Translations under genes and position numbers: made by a program
From: Burhinus oedicnemus
Lineage: Eukaryota > Chordata > Aves > Charadriiformes > Burhinidae
Assembly: GCA_008921705.1 (NCBI GenBank)
Contig: VFFE01007669.1
Coordinates: forward strand, 2,713,017-2,777,016
Direction: 5' to 3'
DNA length: 64,000 nucleotides
Shown: positions 24,692 through 37,855 of the stretch, in pieces
Layout: each line of letters opens with the position of its first letter
How positions within the stretch are numbered: position 1 is the stretch's first letter
The notes under the pieces: model-generated
Databases searched by the model: none
The model's input: the letters and a program-made list of their open reading frames with translations, nothing else
What the model was told of the DNA's origin: nothing

Positions 24692-27289
24692 AATTCTACC
24701 GGTGTAGGTTTTTTTTTTATGATTCAAAGAATGTCTTACTGGTAAACAGAGAAATGAATTGTGTGATGTCCTTAAGTAGTTACGGACAGGTCCCTCCCAT
24801 AATTTGCCTAGCACAACTACATGCAGTGTCCTGTAACAGAAACAGTGTGTTTAATGTTACTTGTTAAAGATGTGTCTTCCCAGACCAATGTCAGCAGTAA
24901 CAAACAGAGGCAGCGTTTTGCCTCATCCTTGAAGGTATGCAATCAAGTGTAGTGCTTTGGCCAGTCTGGTTTCCAATGATTGAATCACAGGGGTTATCCA
25001 TCGTTTCCAATTTGCAGTGAAGTCCATTGTTTTGAATTTCCAGTTTCAAATTAAACTGACAGTTCCTCCCTTTCATTATAGTACATCACTGAACTCCCAG
25101 GAAAAAAACCCAATTTTAATTAGAAATACCAGCAAATGATATTTCCATTATAGTTATCTGTAAGCCTGCATGTTCTCAACAATTTTAATAATTATTTTGT
25201 TTATCTTTCTGATTTTTCAATTATACTTTCTGTGCTTCCCAGGATTACTACCTTATCTTTAAAAGTTTTGGAATGTTTTTACCAAGTGGACATTTCTGAA
25301 GGATGCTTCTGAACTCAGATGCTCCATACTAAACCATAAAATTAATAGATTAAAAAATAGATTTGATTATTTAGGCAGCACACAATTGTCACTGGTCCCC
25401 TGCAAAAAGTAAAAGCAAGTGTTGGTCCTCAACAGTTTGTAACTGAAGTAAAAACATACAGATGTTGAAGGAGAGCAAAGTTAAGTGACTACTACATGCA
25501 CTTTAATGAGATTGCCAAGTTAGTTTTTGCTTTCTCAGTCTGACTATTTTCTCAGGTATAGATTATCCTTTAAAAAAGATTTCAAGGCTGGAAACTGACA
25601 AAGAAATAGAAAGAAATTTTCAGCATCACAGAGTAGCCACCAACTCCTTGAAATTCAATGTTTTAGGTGAAAAGGAGCTCACTTGGATAAAATAAGCTAA
25701 AATCTATTATTCAGGAATAAGTTTAGAATGTCTAATAACTACTCCTTTTCTGTGAATACATTAGAAACTGGTGAAAGAAAAAGAAATAGTCTATTTTTAA
25801 AATTGATTCAGAGTACAGACTGATGGAGAATATTCCTGAATGGCTATTATTAGCCTTATTTTTTTCTAATACTGTATAGAAATATTTTACAATACAAATT
25901 CTAATAAATGCAATAAAGACACTTCAACGTACATTTCACATAGGTTCTAAGGTTCCAATAACATAAATACATAAACATACATATGGTTTTCTATTCATTT
26001 TGCAGCTCACATAAAAATCACTTTCTAAATTAAAATCAAAACCTCACTTAGGAATTTCATTTTCTTTGAAAACTATTAAGAATACTCACGAGTCACACCC
26101 ATAGCTTTTTTCTAGCACAGAGCTATAATGTAACGAAAGTTTTCTCTGTTCCTTGGGGACTGGGTCTCCCTTGAAGCCTGGATAAAATCATTCCGATAGC
26201 ACCTGAAGGATCAGTAGAGGAGAGCGCTTCAATTACAGGCAAGAACCTGGGCCAAAAAGGAGCTCTCTTAATTCTCACAGTGCTCATTACCTTTGGCTTT
26301 CTGCCTTAACAACTGGCGTATACTGTATCAGGTGTATAAGTGCTCTGTGTGGTTCTTGCATACTCTTCATGCTTAGACTCACTTGGCAGTGCTCTGCACC
26401 TCCTCCTCTGCTGCCTTGCACCTTGTGAAATCATTATGTCATTTACATTTCTGTAAAGCGGATCCAAGCCACTTCTGAATTACAAGTCTTTGCATGGCAC
26501 CCTCTTTGCAAAGGTGTGAGTGGCTACACTAGAGGCAAGGAAACAAAATTCCTTGCCCAGAATCAGGATTTCTGAGCTGCAGTTGTCTCGATTTTTATAG
26601 TGCGAATGTTTTAACAAAAGTTGTGCAGCTGAAATAAATGCCAGTGAGTGCTTTCCAATGCACTCTTCATATGAGTTTATAAAAATGACCTTTGTGTCAG
26701 TTTGCCAGTGAAAAATATTTCTATCTATCAGGTGCACAAATCTGGAGAAGTCCAGAGGATAAACTCAAACAACATTCTGTTTTTGCATCTGGCTTATATT
26801 AGTCAATAGTATATAATGTGATAGTATAATAGAAGTAAGGAGCGTATGGAGGGATTCTAATACTCGGTTACCACATCTGGCTCTCTACATTATCATCATT
26901 AGAGTGTTTAGATGCAATTTATCTCCCTTTACATTTGAAAGATTCCTGTTCCCTCCTATGAACTGGGCATCAGCCCAACCGTGATGGGTTGTGTCCGTAG
27001 GGGAACACCTTCACTTCGACACCTGCTATTAGCCATCATCAGCCCAGCAAGCTCTACTTTGATCGTTTATATGTTTGCAATCTTTAGCCAAGCAGGGAAG
27101 GAACCAGTGCATGGTTCTCTGATATGGAAACAGGAGAGGAAACTAGGGAAGAGAAAAATAAAGGTATGTCTACATTTTCACAGCTGACAGATTTTACAGC
27201 TCAGACATACGGAAATTTATCAAAGCCGGGCTCTGCTGCCATTTTAATTAAATATAAATAGAGAAGAAGCATCTGCTGGGGTTAAGGCC

Positions 27290-27500
27290 ATTGGCTGAGG
27301 CACAAGAGATCAAGAGTGACTCACTTGCAACTGCCATAGTCTGACACTGGGCAAATCAACTTCTCTGTGTCCCAGACTTACAAAATAGCTTGTGTATTTA
27401 GACTTCATGTTCCTTTGGGCAGAGATTGGCTTTTATTACATTTTTCCCAGCATCCAGTACCCTGAGGCCCTGATCTCAATGAGGTCATCTGGTTATTATC
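27290..27500 (+). repeat. Ancient amniote repeat relic (L3/MIR-like tail)
   Basis: Phrases such as CACTGGGCAAATCAACTTCT, TCTCTGTGTCCCAGACTTAC, CCTTTGGGCAGAGATTGGCT and AGGCCCTGATCTCAATGAGG follow the order of an old CR1/L3-type amniote repeat 3' region that I know from memory. It is highly diverged. Confidence 0.45.
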
Positions 27501-28129
27501 ATAACACAAACAGTCCCATCTATGTCTCTGCTCTCTGGACTAGATCTTAACCAAAAAAGCTGCATGGAAAAAGGAACTGGAAAAATACCTAGATGAAGCA
27601 CAGAAAATTTTCCTTTCAGGCAAAATCTTAAGCAAAATATCATAGCTATTTCTGTTATGTTAGAACCAAATCACTTACCACTAATCAAGGAATATCTGGA
27701 AAAAATGGAGCTGAAGCAACTCACTTTGTTGTCCAACTCCCAGGCATTCATGGCAAAATCAAAAAGCACTAAGGTAATCAGAAGTTCTGTACAATTGAGT
27801 TCCATTACTGTCATTTAAAACAAAAAAAAAATGGGGCAGGGGGTACTGTTGCAGTGTGTACTTTGTCATATCTGGTAGCTTGTTTTGGAGATGGTTGTTA
27901 AAACGTGCTTTGGAGGAAGGTACAAGGATCCCAGTCTTCCACCAGGGAGAATAACGTAGGACGGTCTGCACTTCTGCTAGTCTCACATTACTGGGATGTG
28001 TAGGTGGGTGTGATGCCTGCAGTATGCGTAGGCGTTCTCACGCGAGCTTTAATCTAGAATCTAGCTGGCGCAGGCTGCAATGACACATCCAGTTGCAGTG
28101 TACACAGATGTTGGATACAAAAGAAGTCT

Positions 28130-28690
28130 AATTTGAATCAGGAGATCTGGGTTCTGTTAGTAACTCTGCTATATATTTCCTGTATTGCTCTAGGCAAGGC
28201 ATTCAGGGCCTGATCCAGCCTCCATTTAATTCCACAGCAATCTTTTCTCTGGCAGCACTGTGAGCTGGATTAGACTTCTAGGCTATCACTTTCCCAGGCT
28301 CTCCATATTCCTCAATGGTACAATAATACCTACTCACTCCATAGGTATCTGATACGGCTTAAACCATTTGCCTCTGAAGTGATTTGCTACTTAGACATAA
28401 CATGAATATGCAGCTGAATTAAGTTCTTGATTCAGCAAAACCCTCAAACCTCTAATAAGCTTCAATCAAGGAAACACATACTGCAGAATTTTATGTTCTG
28501 TGTCATTAGGTGTCGATATGTACTCTTAAACATGCAAGGTAAATAACTTCAGTAGAACTACTTAGGGGCCTAACATTAAGCATATGCCAAAGTACCTTGC
28601 TCAAGGCTGTATTGTCTACCGTTAGCCGTACACATGTGCTTAAAGTTAAGCATCTGCTTAAATGTATTGTTCAAGTCATCCCGAAAAGTA
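28130..28690 (+). repeat. Ancient repeat relics, probably two fragments
   Basis: The 28,135-28,370 part contains ATCTGGGTTCTGTTAGTAAC, CTCTAGGCAAGGCATTCAGG and GTACAATAATACCTACTCAC, matching the order of an old L3-like element. The 28,500-28,690 part contains the repetitive ACATGTGCTTAAAGTTAAGC, then CTGCTTAAATG, a phrase found in old amniote interspersed repeats. The assignment is by memory and approximate. Confidence 0.4.
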
Positions 28691-31600
28691 TAATACTCAT
28701 ACGCTTTCTAGCATAGCATATACAAACATTTGAGCCTAGATGATACTAAAAACAGTCTACATTTGAGTATATGAAACGTCCAAATTATTACTTTTATCTT
28801 TCTAATAGATCTAAAGAAACACAGAAAATTTAAGGTTGTGTAGCCCACGCTAATTTCCAGGAATCTTGTTTACCCTATAACCCTTTGCTTTTACATAACA
28901 CTGAAATCACAATACGGATGTGTATTTTGAAGTAATTGTGTTGGTGGTCCCTTCATGCTTTCGGAACATCTAACAGTTAGCTAAGCAAACACACGTGACT
29001 GATTAAAAGAAGAAAGGGAACTATTTTTACAGGGACCATTAAACTTTAACTGCCATCTGGCAGGGAATGATTAGAGAAGATCAAAATTAAGGCAGTCAAC
29101 ACAAATACTGTGTGGATACCTCAGGGAATTAATGTGGATAGAAGACGGTGGACGTGTGGCTATGTTAAGAGACAGACAGAGAAGGAAGTGGTGAACACAT
29201 CCTTTATGACTGCTGCCCTAATGGCCACATTCATAGCAACAGGAGCGGAGAAAGAAGAAATCAAGAACACCTGGGAATAATCAGACGCTTGCTGTCATAA
29301 AAAAGAAAGTTAAAGCATTATACAAGAGCCACACCATTCTTATTCCCCAACAAGTCAGGAAGGAAATTTTTATTGTGGAGGTGTGTTGAAGTTGGCAGGT
29401 AGTTAATATTCAAATTAGCCTACTATCTTTACACAGGCTTTTTAAACAGGGTCTGTAATAAATCTTTTAATTGAATGACCTTACGGAACACGGACCTGTG
29501 GTTGATCTAACTGAACACTGGATGTCACTATTTATACACACTAATAGTCATTTTGGAGGCATTATAAACACAATCCAGCCATGAATTGGAACAATCCAGC
29601 CATGGCTTTTTCAAATTAGCTATCTTTAATTACTGGTGTTCTTGAGATAGCAGTTTCCATGAGCCAAAGCTTCCAAGCTGCGTAAACAAACACAGCTCAC
29701 TTTTTACAACTGCTCCACTGCCTGCCCTGCCTATGCTGCTGTTAGGTGCTCCCTAACAAGAGTACCATGGCCAACTTCATATTTTATGGGAAAGATTTGA
29801 GGTTTGGATAGAGAGATAATGGACTGGCTGCTCACTGCAACATCTCACAGCTGAGACTCTTACCAGGCAGCCAGATTATCATCTTACAACTCTGCTGTTG
29901 TGACTGGTAAGGATCAATCAAAATACAGCTCACCCAAACCCACAACAGCCCCAACACGAGGCAGCTCCTGGTCTGACTGTGCTGGAGTAGAACCTTCTTT
30001 TCACCTCGCAAGAGCGATTGGGTTGGAAAACCCCTGGTCCCTCAAACATCAGCCCTGAGGTTTTTCATTAATAGCTAATAACATACAGCTCTTCTACCAC
30101 TCTGCTCCCCTTCCCTGAACAACAGGTGATTTCCAAGGAATACAATTACTATGACAGAATACTTCTAGGAGCCGGGGAAGGATCTTTTCCACAGATCCTG
30201 GCTGGACAGCGAAATATCTAAGAGTCAGTAATCGTGACTGGAAATGTATGGCTGGAAATTAACTGCCCTGAAACTTATTTTATTCCAAATATTCTTTTTG
30301 GAGAAATATTCTGGGCAAAATATTCTTTTACTTAACTACAAAATTGTATTTTAGATTTGAGCATAGTGGCCTGTCCAGGTGAGGTTCATGAACGGGTTTT
30401 GCTCTTTTCTAAGCCATTTCTAGCCTTATACAGTACAGAGTAATTCTCCTAACACAAGTAATCTGTTCAGTGGGGCAAAACAGGAGTCAAGTGCAGCTAT
30501 AATATATTAATATGATACTAATGTTATATGTATAATATGTTATTATAATATTTTATGTATAATATATTACTATAATAATTACGTATCTTATATAGAGCTT
30601 TATATAGAATATCAAGTTTAATAAGCAGTATTAATTTTGCTGTACATATATGCCACTTTACAACTGGATGGGGGCAGAATATGCCTTATACGCAAATCTG
30701 TTCAGAATCTGGAAAGGCAAAAGCTGGGGTGCAAAAAGGCAATGCTCTATCATTCTCTCCTCAGAATATATCACAGACACAAAGCAATCAAGGGCCACCT
30801 AAAAAAGCAGTGCAGCTCTGGTAAACTTTCATAGTTCGTTGCCCCAGCTTTGATGCAGAAAGCTGTTAAGACTGCTCAGAGTGTATAACAGCCTATGGCT
30901 CTCTCCTGTTAACAAGGTGCAGAGCATTCATGCTCCACATGCAAAATTCCAAGCACTGAGCCAAACTGAGAGAGAAATACAGTAGACATTTGTTGATTTT
31001 TTTATAATGCCCACAAGCATCTACAGATGTGATCCCATGTAATGGAGCATGTGGCCTTAAGCTGGAATTATTTGCAAACAGCAGGATCTCCTGGCAAAAG
31101 AGATGGCACTTGCTGTGTTATGAAAGCTGTCCCTCTAAAACCATGTTTGGTTAGCACCTATGCCCTGTTGAAATTGGCATAGATAATTCCGAGTGGGAAC
31201 AATGCCAGCACGACAGATGGGAGTGAATGCAGGCCTGCCAGAGAACCAGTATGTTCATCAAGTCTGCATATTAGGGACAGAGTCCTTTCCAAGAATTTAG
31301 AAATGGCAGGCTGTCCAGAGTTTCTGTACTTTAGGTGTGGAATATAAGAATATACAATCTCTTTCTGTAACTATGAGCAAAATTAATTATAGTAATTTAA
31401 AAATAGCTCATCTGAGCCATGCAAAGCATGAAGTAGTCAGCTGAACTAGAACAACTGTTTCTCTGGATTCAGACTGGCACCAGGTTCTAGAGGGCGGAAC
31501 CTGTGGCCTGAAGTCAAAATGATTCCACAGGTTTTCTGTTAAGTGGTTCAGACTGAAGAGCTTTTGGATGATAATGAATATTCTTCATTTATGCAATGCC

Positions 31601-34600
31601 TTTCAGGCAGTGATCCCAAAGCAATTTGCAAGTGTATGAGAATTTAAACTCATAGTTGGAAGGTACGTCATTTACAATTAAGCAAATGAATCTTGCATGT
31701 ATTAATGGGCTATAGTCCCACCTCCCGTCCTACCAGGGATTATAAACTGGAACTATACTCTCTGCAGAGAGGGTGGAGGAAGACAAAATCCTTCTGGCAC
31801 AATCCTGGAAGATACATACATACCCTGGTTTTGCTCCTTACATAGCACAAATAGCGATACCAGATCAGTTATCCAAAACACTAATTTAATCTCCAAACAG
31901 GAATTAGTAATTCCTGTGGTTTTTGAGCACCAGACAGCTACCTTTCCTACTTCTCTTTTCAGATTGTGAACAACCAAAATATATTGCCCAAAAAGACTTT
32001 TTTACATGATTCTGAGAAACAGGAAGAACAAAAAAAATCTATCAAAAATAGCTTAGGTACTACTGTTTAAAACTAAGAATCTGGTGTTGCAATTCCCCTT
32101 GCACAAAAAGCCTGTAATTCCAGAAGCGCCTGCTAACAAAACTTCCCTCCATTTTGGGTTTCTTCAACTTCAGCAACCAAAATTTATGGATACTTTTGGA
32201 AACACTGGCTCTAATACGGCCAAAGTCTTGGCTGTCTGTGCTGTTGTCTGGATCTGTGTTTTATCACAAAGTGTGTATCATATGAAAGGTGTTGTAATTG
32301 GGTTGCCAACATTGTATTCTAACCAGTGCAGCTAATAGTGTCAACTTACAACTGAACTTTGTTTTCTGTTAAAAATGTGTTTAATACTATTAGTAGGAAT
32401 AAAAAGCATTGCTGAATTTATTTTCATTTAATCTGGTGATATTCTGTAAACTCAAAATCTCTGTGTGTGTTATCCAGTCAACTGACTGACCATTTCAGGT
32501 ATCAGCTGTTTTTTGCGAGACAGCAAAGAGGAAGCCTGAACCAGCCTTGGGAAATACATGAGGCAGCTGAGTAAGACACTGTAGTTAAGTGAGTTTATGT
32601 TTTAAAGTAATACATGAAGAGTTACTTTCATTCCAAAGGTTCTGAATTTTCTGTGTATTTACAATAATTACTTTGATTAAACATTAGTGGATAGTTTTAT
32701 TACTGCTTTTCCTCAAAATTAAATTAAAAAAAAATACTGGGTAGATAAATAATAATGATTTTTAAATACATGAAAGCTCACTCTGAATGTGGCGATCCTG
32801 GCACACACGGTATAATAGATGTGAAGCATAAAGTGAAACTATTCACGAACCTAACATTTCCTTTCACTTTGAGTTATATTGCAAATACAAATAAATATTA
32901 CATTAAAATATGGAATCAGAATTTTTTTAGACAATTGATAGTTTTTGCTGGCATATAAAAGGAATTATAAAAATACAGGATCACCTTCCGCCTTGTGACA
33001 TGTTGGGTTTTACAAAAGGGTGGCTGTATTTTTACATATTTACACTGTTGTACAGCATCCTGAAGCTAACCAGCAGAACCTGAACACTGGACAATAGGGC
33101 TTGTTATCCACAGTGAGAGCGGCTCTACCAGTCTTTTCTGGCAAGGCTGCCCTGGAGCCTTGATCTCACTTTTCACCAGAATCCAGTAGCTAGGATGAAG
33201 ATGAGAACACCTCTTTCCCGTGCTGAATTTCTGCTGTAGCACAATGGTTTTCCTCTTGATAACATCCCATTTAAATGTACAATGGCTATGGTAGTAGTAG
33301 ACCCTACGTATATAATCATTGTGCCATTTAAAGTGGATATTAGAGACCCAAAAATGACATGGCAAGGATTATCATGATTTTCGATTCAAATTGCATCAAT
33401 GGTCTCAATAGTATTAGCACACTTTCAGAATCTTGCTAAGTATGAACATGGTATGATATTTGTGGTTAATGCCATCCATTTCCAGGACTTGGGCATTAAA
33501 ATAATCAATGGATTATTTTAACATGGAGCCTAAATTAGCCCTAGTTTGTTAATTGCCTTCAGCTCTCTACTACAAGGAGATGTTGAGACTAAAAGAAAAC
33601 TAACTTTAGCAAAAAATAGCCTGGGTAAGTACTCTGGGGGACAACGATCACTCAAGAAACATTCTCCCTTTCACCTGTAAAGGAGAAGTTTACAATAATG
33701 AGAAAAAAACTGTTATCATCTGCTTTCCTAGGAAGCATCACTTCCAATCCAGCCAACTCAGCAATTTAAACTCCCTACATTACTTATGTCAAGATTTGCC
33801 AACTACTAATAATCAATAAGGTAAACAGGTATTAAGAGTGTGTTACCAAGAGATTTTCTACTTAAAGCAAAGCCATCTAATAATGGCTTAATTCCTTCTT
33901 CCCAGAGCTAAATTGGTTTAAATATTCTGAAGCATATTAATTCTGCTCTATATACCTTCTTTCCACAAGCCATTGCTCCAGTTATCTGAGAGGACCTACA
34001 CAGTCCCGAATGGGAAGACTCAACCACACCGTTGTGAATGGAAGAGGGAGGAGTGCAAGATACTCTCCAGACTGAAACATGGCCCAGGCTGTGAAAAACA
34101 CTGAAAACCCTGACTCTGTAAATCAATATCAATCAATGCCCTACAAAGTACATCATAAATCTGGAAGTTCTAGAGAGCTAACCCTGAGGTAATAACATCA
34201 CTTTACGTTTTAAAACATTTCACAAACATTAGGACAATCTCAGGAGGCCTTTGACCTGATTGTGTCCTTTGGGGCTCTTCCAACAATTAAGGGTTATTGG
34301 AATATACTGGTTTTCCAGACATATCTCCTCTTCAACACAGATTCTTTAAAAAGGTTAGTGTGAGCACGTAATGTGCTCTGAGGTAATAATCCTCTGCTGG
34401 GAGACAGGATTTAACCTGAAGGAATAGGTTTCGATCTAGAAAAAGAACTTTTTATTTAGGCTTTGGACAATGGGATTTCTCCTGACTAGCCAAGATTTCT
34501 TCTTCAGCAAATATAGAACAGACATTCATCTTTTATAAGTTATTAATAATAAATGTTGAATTCTCTCGGACTCTGGTGCATAGCACTCTGGACATACTCA

Positions 34601-37170
34601 TTTGTTCAGCATTGTACAGGATTTTACTTGTTCAATTGAACCAATCTGCAATTGCCAAAATTCATCTGTACCTGGAGGAAAACCAACCCGTACCTACCAG
34701 GCAGACATGCCAGTTTATAGGTACTGCACCCAGTTTCCTTATTACGTGCTTTCTGGATGGAAAACTTAACAGGTATAAAGGCTCGATAGATCTTTTTAAG
34801 AAGTCATCAGAAAAATGCCGTTTGCCACGTCTGTTCTGCTGATACTCATGTGTTGTAACAATCAGAGTCTGGTATGTGCAGATAGCAATTCATTTCAGGG
34901 TTGCAAAGTGAAACTCCATGTCACTGTAGGACTGATCCACTACACGGTGTACCTAGGAAATGAGCTGCTTGGCAGTGAAGATATAACAGAGTGTTGCTTT
35001 TCTGAAAATGAGGACAAAATGACTGGGAGAACCTTTGTGATTTCAGGGGAAGTCTTCAGAAGGCTCAGGAAATCTAGGATGATCTTTCTCTTTCCTTGCT
35101 GGGAAAGTAGAAGGCCACGAGTGAACCACAGCTCGTGGTCACTTTTTGTTCTTACTGCCCTGACATAAGCCTAGCTCAGCAGCAGGGAGCAGTGGGAGAA
35201 GAGGAGCAGCTCTTTAGGCACCACGTACTGCTCAAACAGCTGCACTGTATCTTCTTTGCCAGAATCAAAATGGGGAGGAAACCTCCTCTGGCAGCCTTGG
35301 CTACTGCCCACATGCAAAACTGGTCCTGTCTGGGAGAGACAGTTGGAAAACTGGGAATCTATTCTAAGAGATTTTGGGAGCTTAAGACAAAATTCCAAGT
35401 AGAATAGAGTTTCAGAATTATGGTGAGCAATTAGAAATTACACTGCTCTTTAGTGCGCCAATGCACTTCCTTGGGGACCTAGCAGCAGGTCAACCAGATA
35501 GGAAATGGCATGAGATGAACAGAAGTCTTCTTTTTTATAAAGATGTGCTTAAATTAAACTGAACACGGTCCCCAGAGACCAGTAACTGCTCTTCTAACTC
35601 TCCTGAAAGCAACAGCTGAGTTGTGCATGTAAAATATAACATCAGCTGTTATGCCTTAAAAGCAACAATAAACAAGTGTTTAATGGTGGTTTTGACATTG
35701 TACAGATCAAACAGCTTGTGAATGCATGTTTTGCAAAACATTCCAGGGTGGGAACTGTGACAGAAGAGGGCACCTTCTTCATGAAAGAAGAGGGTTTCAT
35801 TTAACATTTTGTTGAATCCATGTAACTTTCCGCTGTGCATATACAGGAATGTAATGTCCGCTTTCCCCTCTATTCAGGAGAGCTGTGGGAAGAACCGTTT
35901 CATGCCTGGAGGTCCACACCGCTAGGTTCCCCAGAAGAAAACATGTCTCTAAGTGCTGTGCTTCCTTCCACGAACACGGGAATTTTTTTGTTGCAAACAG
36001 CTTGCTCGCTGCTACGCTTAAGGGAAGTACACTACTTCATAAATGGTGCACTTTGTATGTCAGTCTACAGCAACGTTACATTGAAGTCATTCCACCAGTA
36101 CAGCACCCACATTTGCTTTATGGTTTTATTCATGGTGCTGGAAATATTTGTTACCACAATAGCATGTAGACTGAAAAATCTTTTGACATGAAAAGTTTTG
36201 TCTAACCATTAAAAGGTTTTGCCATTGATACTTATTGGTTACTGAGTGTTTGCCTATAGTAGAACCACTCGGCAGGCACTGCAGATCTGCCCATCCACCT
36301 CAGGTCCCAAACAACAGGAGTAAGATGTGAAAAGAAAAAAAGAGAACAAAAAAGCAGGCAACCTCTTTTGCTGGTCTTTGTAGACTCCCTTTTTACTGCT
36401 CTGTTACCAGGACTCTGGAGGCATCCCAGAACCAAACCAAGTTTGCAGCTGAGTTTGAGGCAGGGAGCAGAAAGCTGGGAAATTCAAACTGTCCTGTTGT
36501 CTCTCACCTTAGGATGTATAATGGGTACAACTCCACTGTGCCAAGGATCAGAAGACACTGCATTCTAGGTTTTAAAAGCAACATTACCATTAACATTAGT
36601 ATGCGGGTGTTGAAAGTGCCTATTAATCATGTTTGTCGGTGGGTGTTCAAGTTGCTGATCGTCTCAGCTGAGTGGCACCTGTGGTTTCATCAGGGACAGC
36701 AACATCAATAGTCCATGTAAGCTTGCAGGAGGCCAGCAGCTAACTCCTAAGACACTATGCTGTTCCTATCCCTAAATACAACGTATGTATCCTCTTACTC
36801 ATGCCTTCAGAGACAGTTTGTAGCATACAGACTATTTTAGAATTTAAATTTATGGCACAGATTGTATCAAATAAAAATTTTGCAACAACTTAAATATACG
36901 TTTTCCAGTGTTCTACCCAAACCGTGGGGTTTTCTGCATTTTTCCTAGTTGGCACTAATACTACTAATAGTAGTAAATGACCGCTAAAATAATGACCCCC
37001 ATATCAAGTAAAAAATAATCAAAGAACATGTAAGTGGTTAAGGCAGGAATCTCGGGAACACGTCCTCAGCTCAGTGATGATAATCTTATTTTGATTCAGC
37101 TTGACTAAAAAGGATTTTTTCATTACTTGGGTGTGAACCTGCTCATCATGCGAAAATGACTAATTAAACA
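28691..37170. other. Gene desert upstream of ATP5MC3
   Basis: No gene is recognised in about 8.5 kb. The longest open frames (34,815-35,168, 117 codons with a hydrophobic N-terminus; 35,835-36,191, 118 codons) match no family I know and have no promoter or splice context. A segment at 31,590-31,660 (ATGCAATGCCTTTCAGGCAG, then CCCAAAGCAATTTGCAAGTG) resembles another old amniote repeat. Confidence 0.5.
30495..30612. repeat. AT-only low-complexity tract
   Basis: About 115 bases consist almost wholly of A and T, with repeated TATAATAT and TTATAT words and short self-complementary pieces. The tract could extrude hairpins. It is simple low-complexity sequence. Confidence 0.8.
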
Positions 37171-37712
37171 GTAGAGACTTGAACACTTGCGTGTTCTCAG
37201 AGGCGCCCTCTTTTTCTGCCCGTGAACGGACCGGAGGCGTTTCGGGTACGTTTCTGCGGTGTGTGACTGTCCCGCACCCTGACAGCGGCACCGGTTCCCG
37301 TCAGGCACGGACGTCCCCGGACGCGGGGCTTTGCGCTGCCTTTCTTCACCAGGCTCGGCTGCCCCCCCGCGCCGGCCGCTCCCCGGCTCTTTAAAGCTCT
37401 CCCTGGGACGGGCTTTCTGCCTCCACATCGCGAACCGCTGCCCCGCCGGGGCGTAGCGACCTCACCCACCCCGCTCCCCTTCCGCGGGCCCTCAGGGTGC
37501 CAGCCCGCCTCTGCCCCCAAACGCGCGCTTACAGCGACAGCGAAGCGGCCGGGCTGCGTCTACTGCCTGGTGCGCAGCTCCGGCTAACCGCCCTAACGCT
37601 CACACCAACGGCCATAACTGTCACCCTTCACAGCCAGCCTCCTCCCGCCCCGCCCCGCCCCCTCGGACTACGGTCCCACGGCGAGGCGGGCTCAGCGCGA
37701 TTGCGGCTGCGC

Positions 37713-37720
37713 TGACGTGG
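37713..37720 (+). promoter_or_regulatory. CRE/E-box-like TGACGTGG
   Basis: TGACGTGG contains the CRE half-site TGACG. It lies about 140 bp upstream of the exon 1 region. ATF/CREB factors, including the neighbouring gene's product, bind such sites, but regulation by ATF2 is only inference. Confidence 0.45.
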
Positions 37721-37754
37721 GGCGGAGCGAGGCGCTGCGCGCCCCCCGCCGCTG

Positions 37755-37759
37755 CCAAT
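37755..37759 (+). promoter_or_regulatory. CCAAT box
   Basis: GCTGCCAATCGAG matches an NF-Y CCAAT context, at a typical distance upstream of the probable start region (about 90-110 bp). Confidence 0.55.
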
Positions 37760-37775
37760 CGAGCCCGGTACAAAG

Positions 37776-37784
37776 TGACCTTGG
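37776..37784 (-). promoter_or_regulatory. ERR/NR5A-type half site
   Basis: TGACCTTGG on the + strand is CCAAGGTCA on the minus strand, the extended AAGGTCA half site bound by oestrogen-related receptors. ERR-alpha with PGC-1 coactivators is a known regulator of OXPHOS genes. Binding here is inferred. Confidence 0.5.
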
Positions 37785-37800
37785 CGCCGCACCCCGCCCC

Positions 37801-37806
37801 CTTCCG
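37801..37806 (-). promoter_or_regulatory. ETS/GABP (NRF-2) core
   Basis: CTTCCG is CGGAAG on the minus strand, the ETS core used by GABP. It sits between the ERR-like and NRF-1-like sites. Confidence 0.45.
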
Positions 37807-37841
37807 TCGCGCTGCATCCGGGCGCTCGCCGGCGGCCCCGC

Positions 37842-37853
37842 CGCGCCTGCGCA
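37842..37853 (+). promoter_or_regulatory. NRF-1 binding site
   Basis: CGCGCCTGCGCA agrees with the palindromic NRF-1 consensus YGCGCAYGCGCR at 11 of 12 positions. NRF-1 is a well-established activator of nuclear respiratory genes, and the site lies immediately upstream of, or at, the transcription start region. Confidence 0.6.
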
Positions 37854-37855
37854 GA

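Larger units (their letters stand above)
19445..27289. other. Gene desert
   Basis: About 7.8 kb without a recognised gene or young CR1. Open frames such as 19,911-20,228 (-) and 21,310-21,591 (+) look random. Local items (a CTCF-like word at 21,107, a GC-rich patch at 23,850, a poly-T run at 24,666) are listed separately. Confidence 0.5.

Noticed and set aside
27090..27164. Exon-like segment ending AATAAAG|GTATGT
   Set aside because: Acceptor is mediocre and the segment lies beside an old repeat; no consistent frame with the other candidates.
33560..33624. Exon-like segment CTTCAG...CTGG|GTAAGT
   Set aside because: Weak acceptor tract and short length; an open frame over about 20 codons is not informative.
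34815..35168. 117-codon open frame with a hydrophobic, signal-like N-terminus
   Set aside because: No recognisable domain, no promoter, no splice or polyadenylation context. Frames of this size are expected by chance in 64 kb.
35835..36191. 118-codon plus-strand open frame, and an overlapping 94-codon one
   Set aside because: No family resemblance, and two overlapping frames of similar length indicate a stop-poor stretch rather than a gene.
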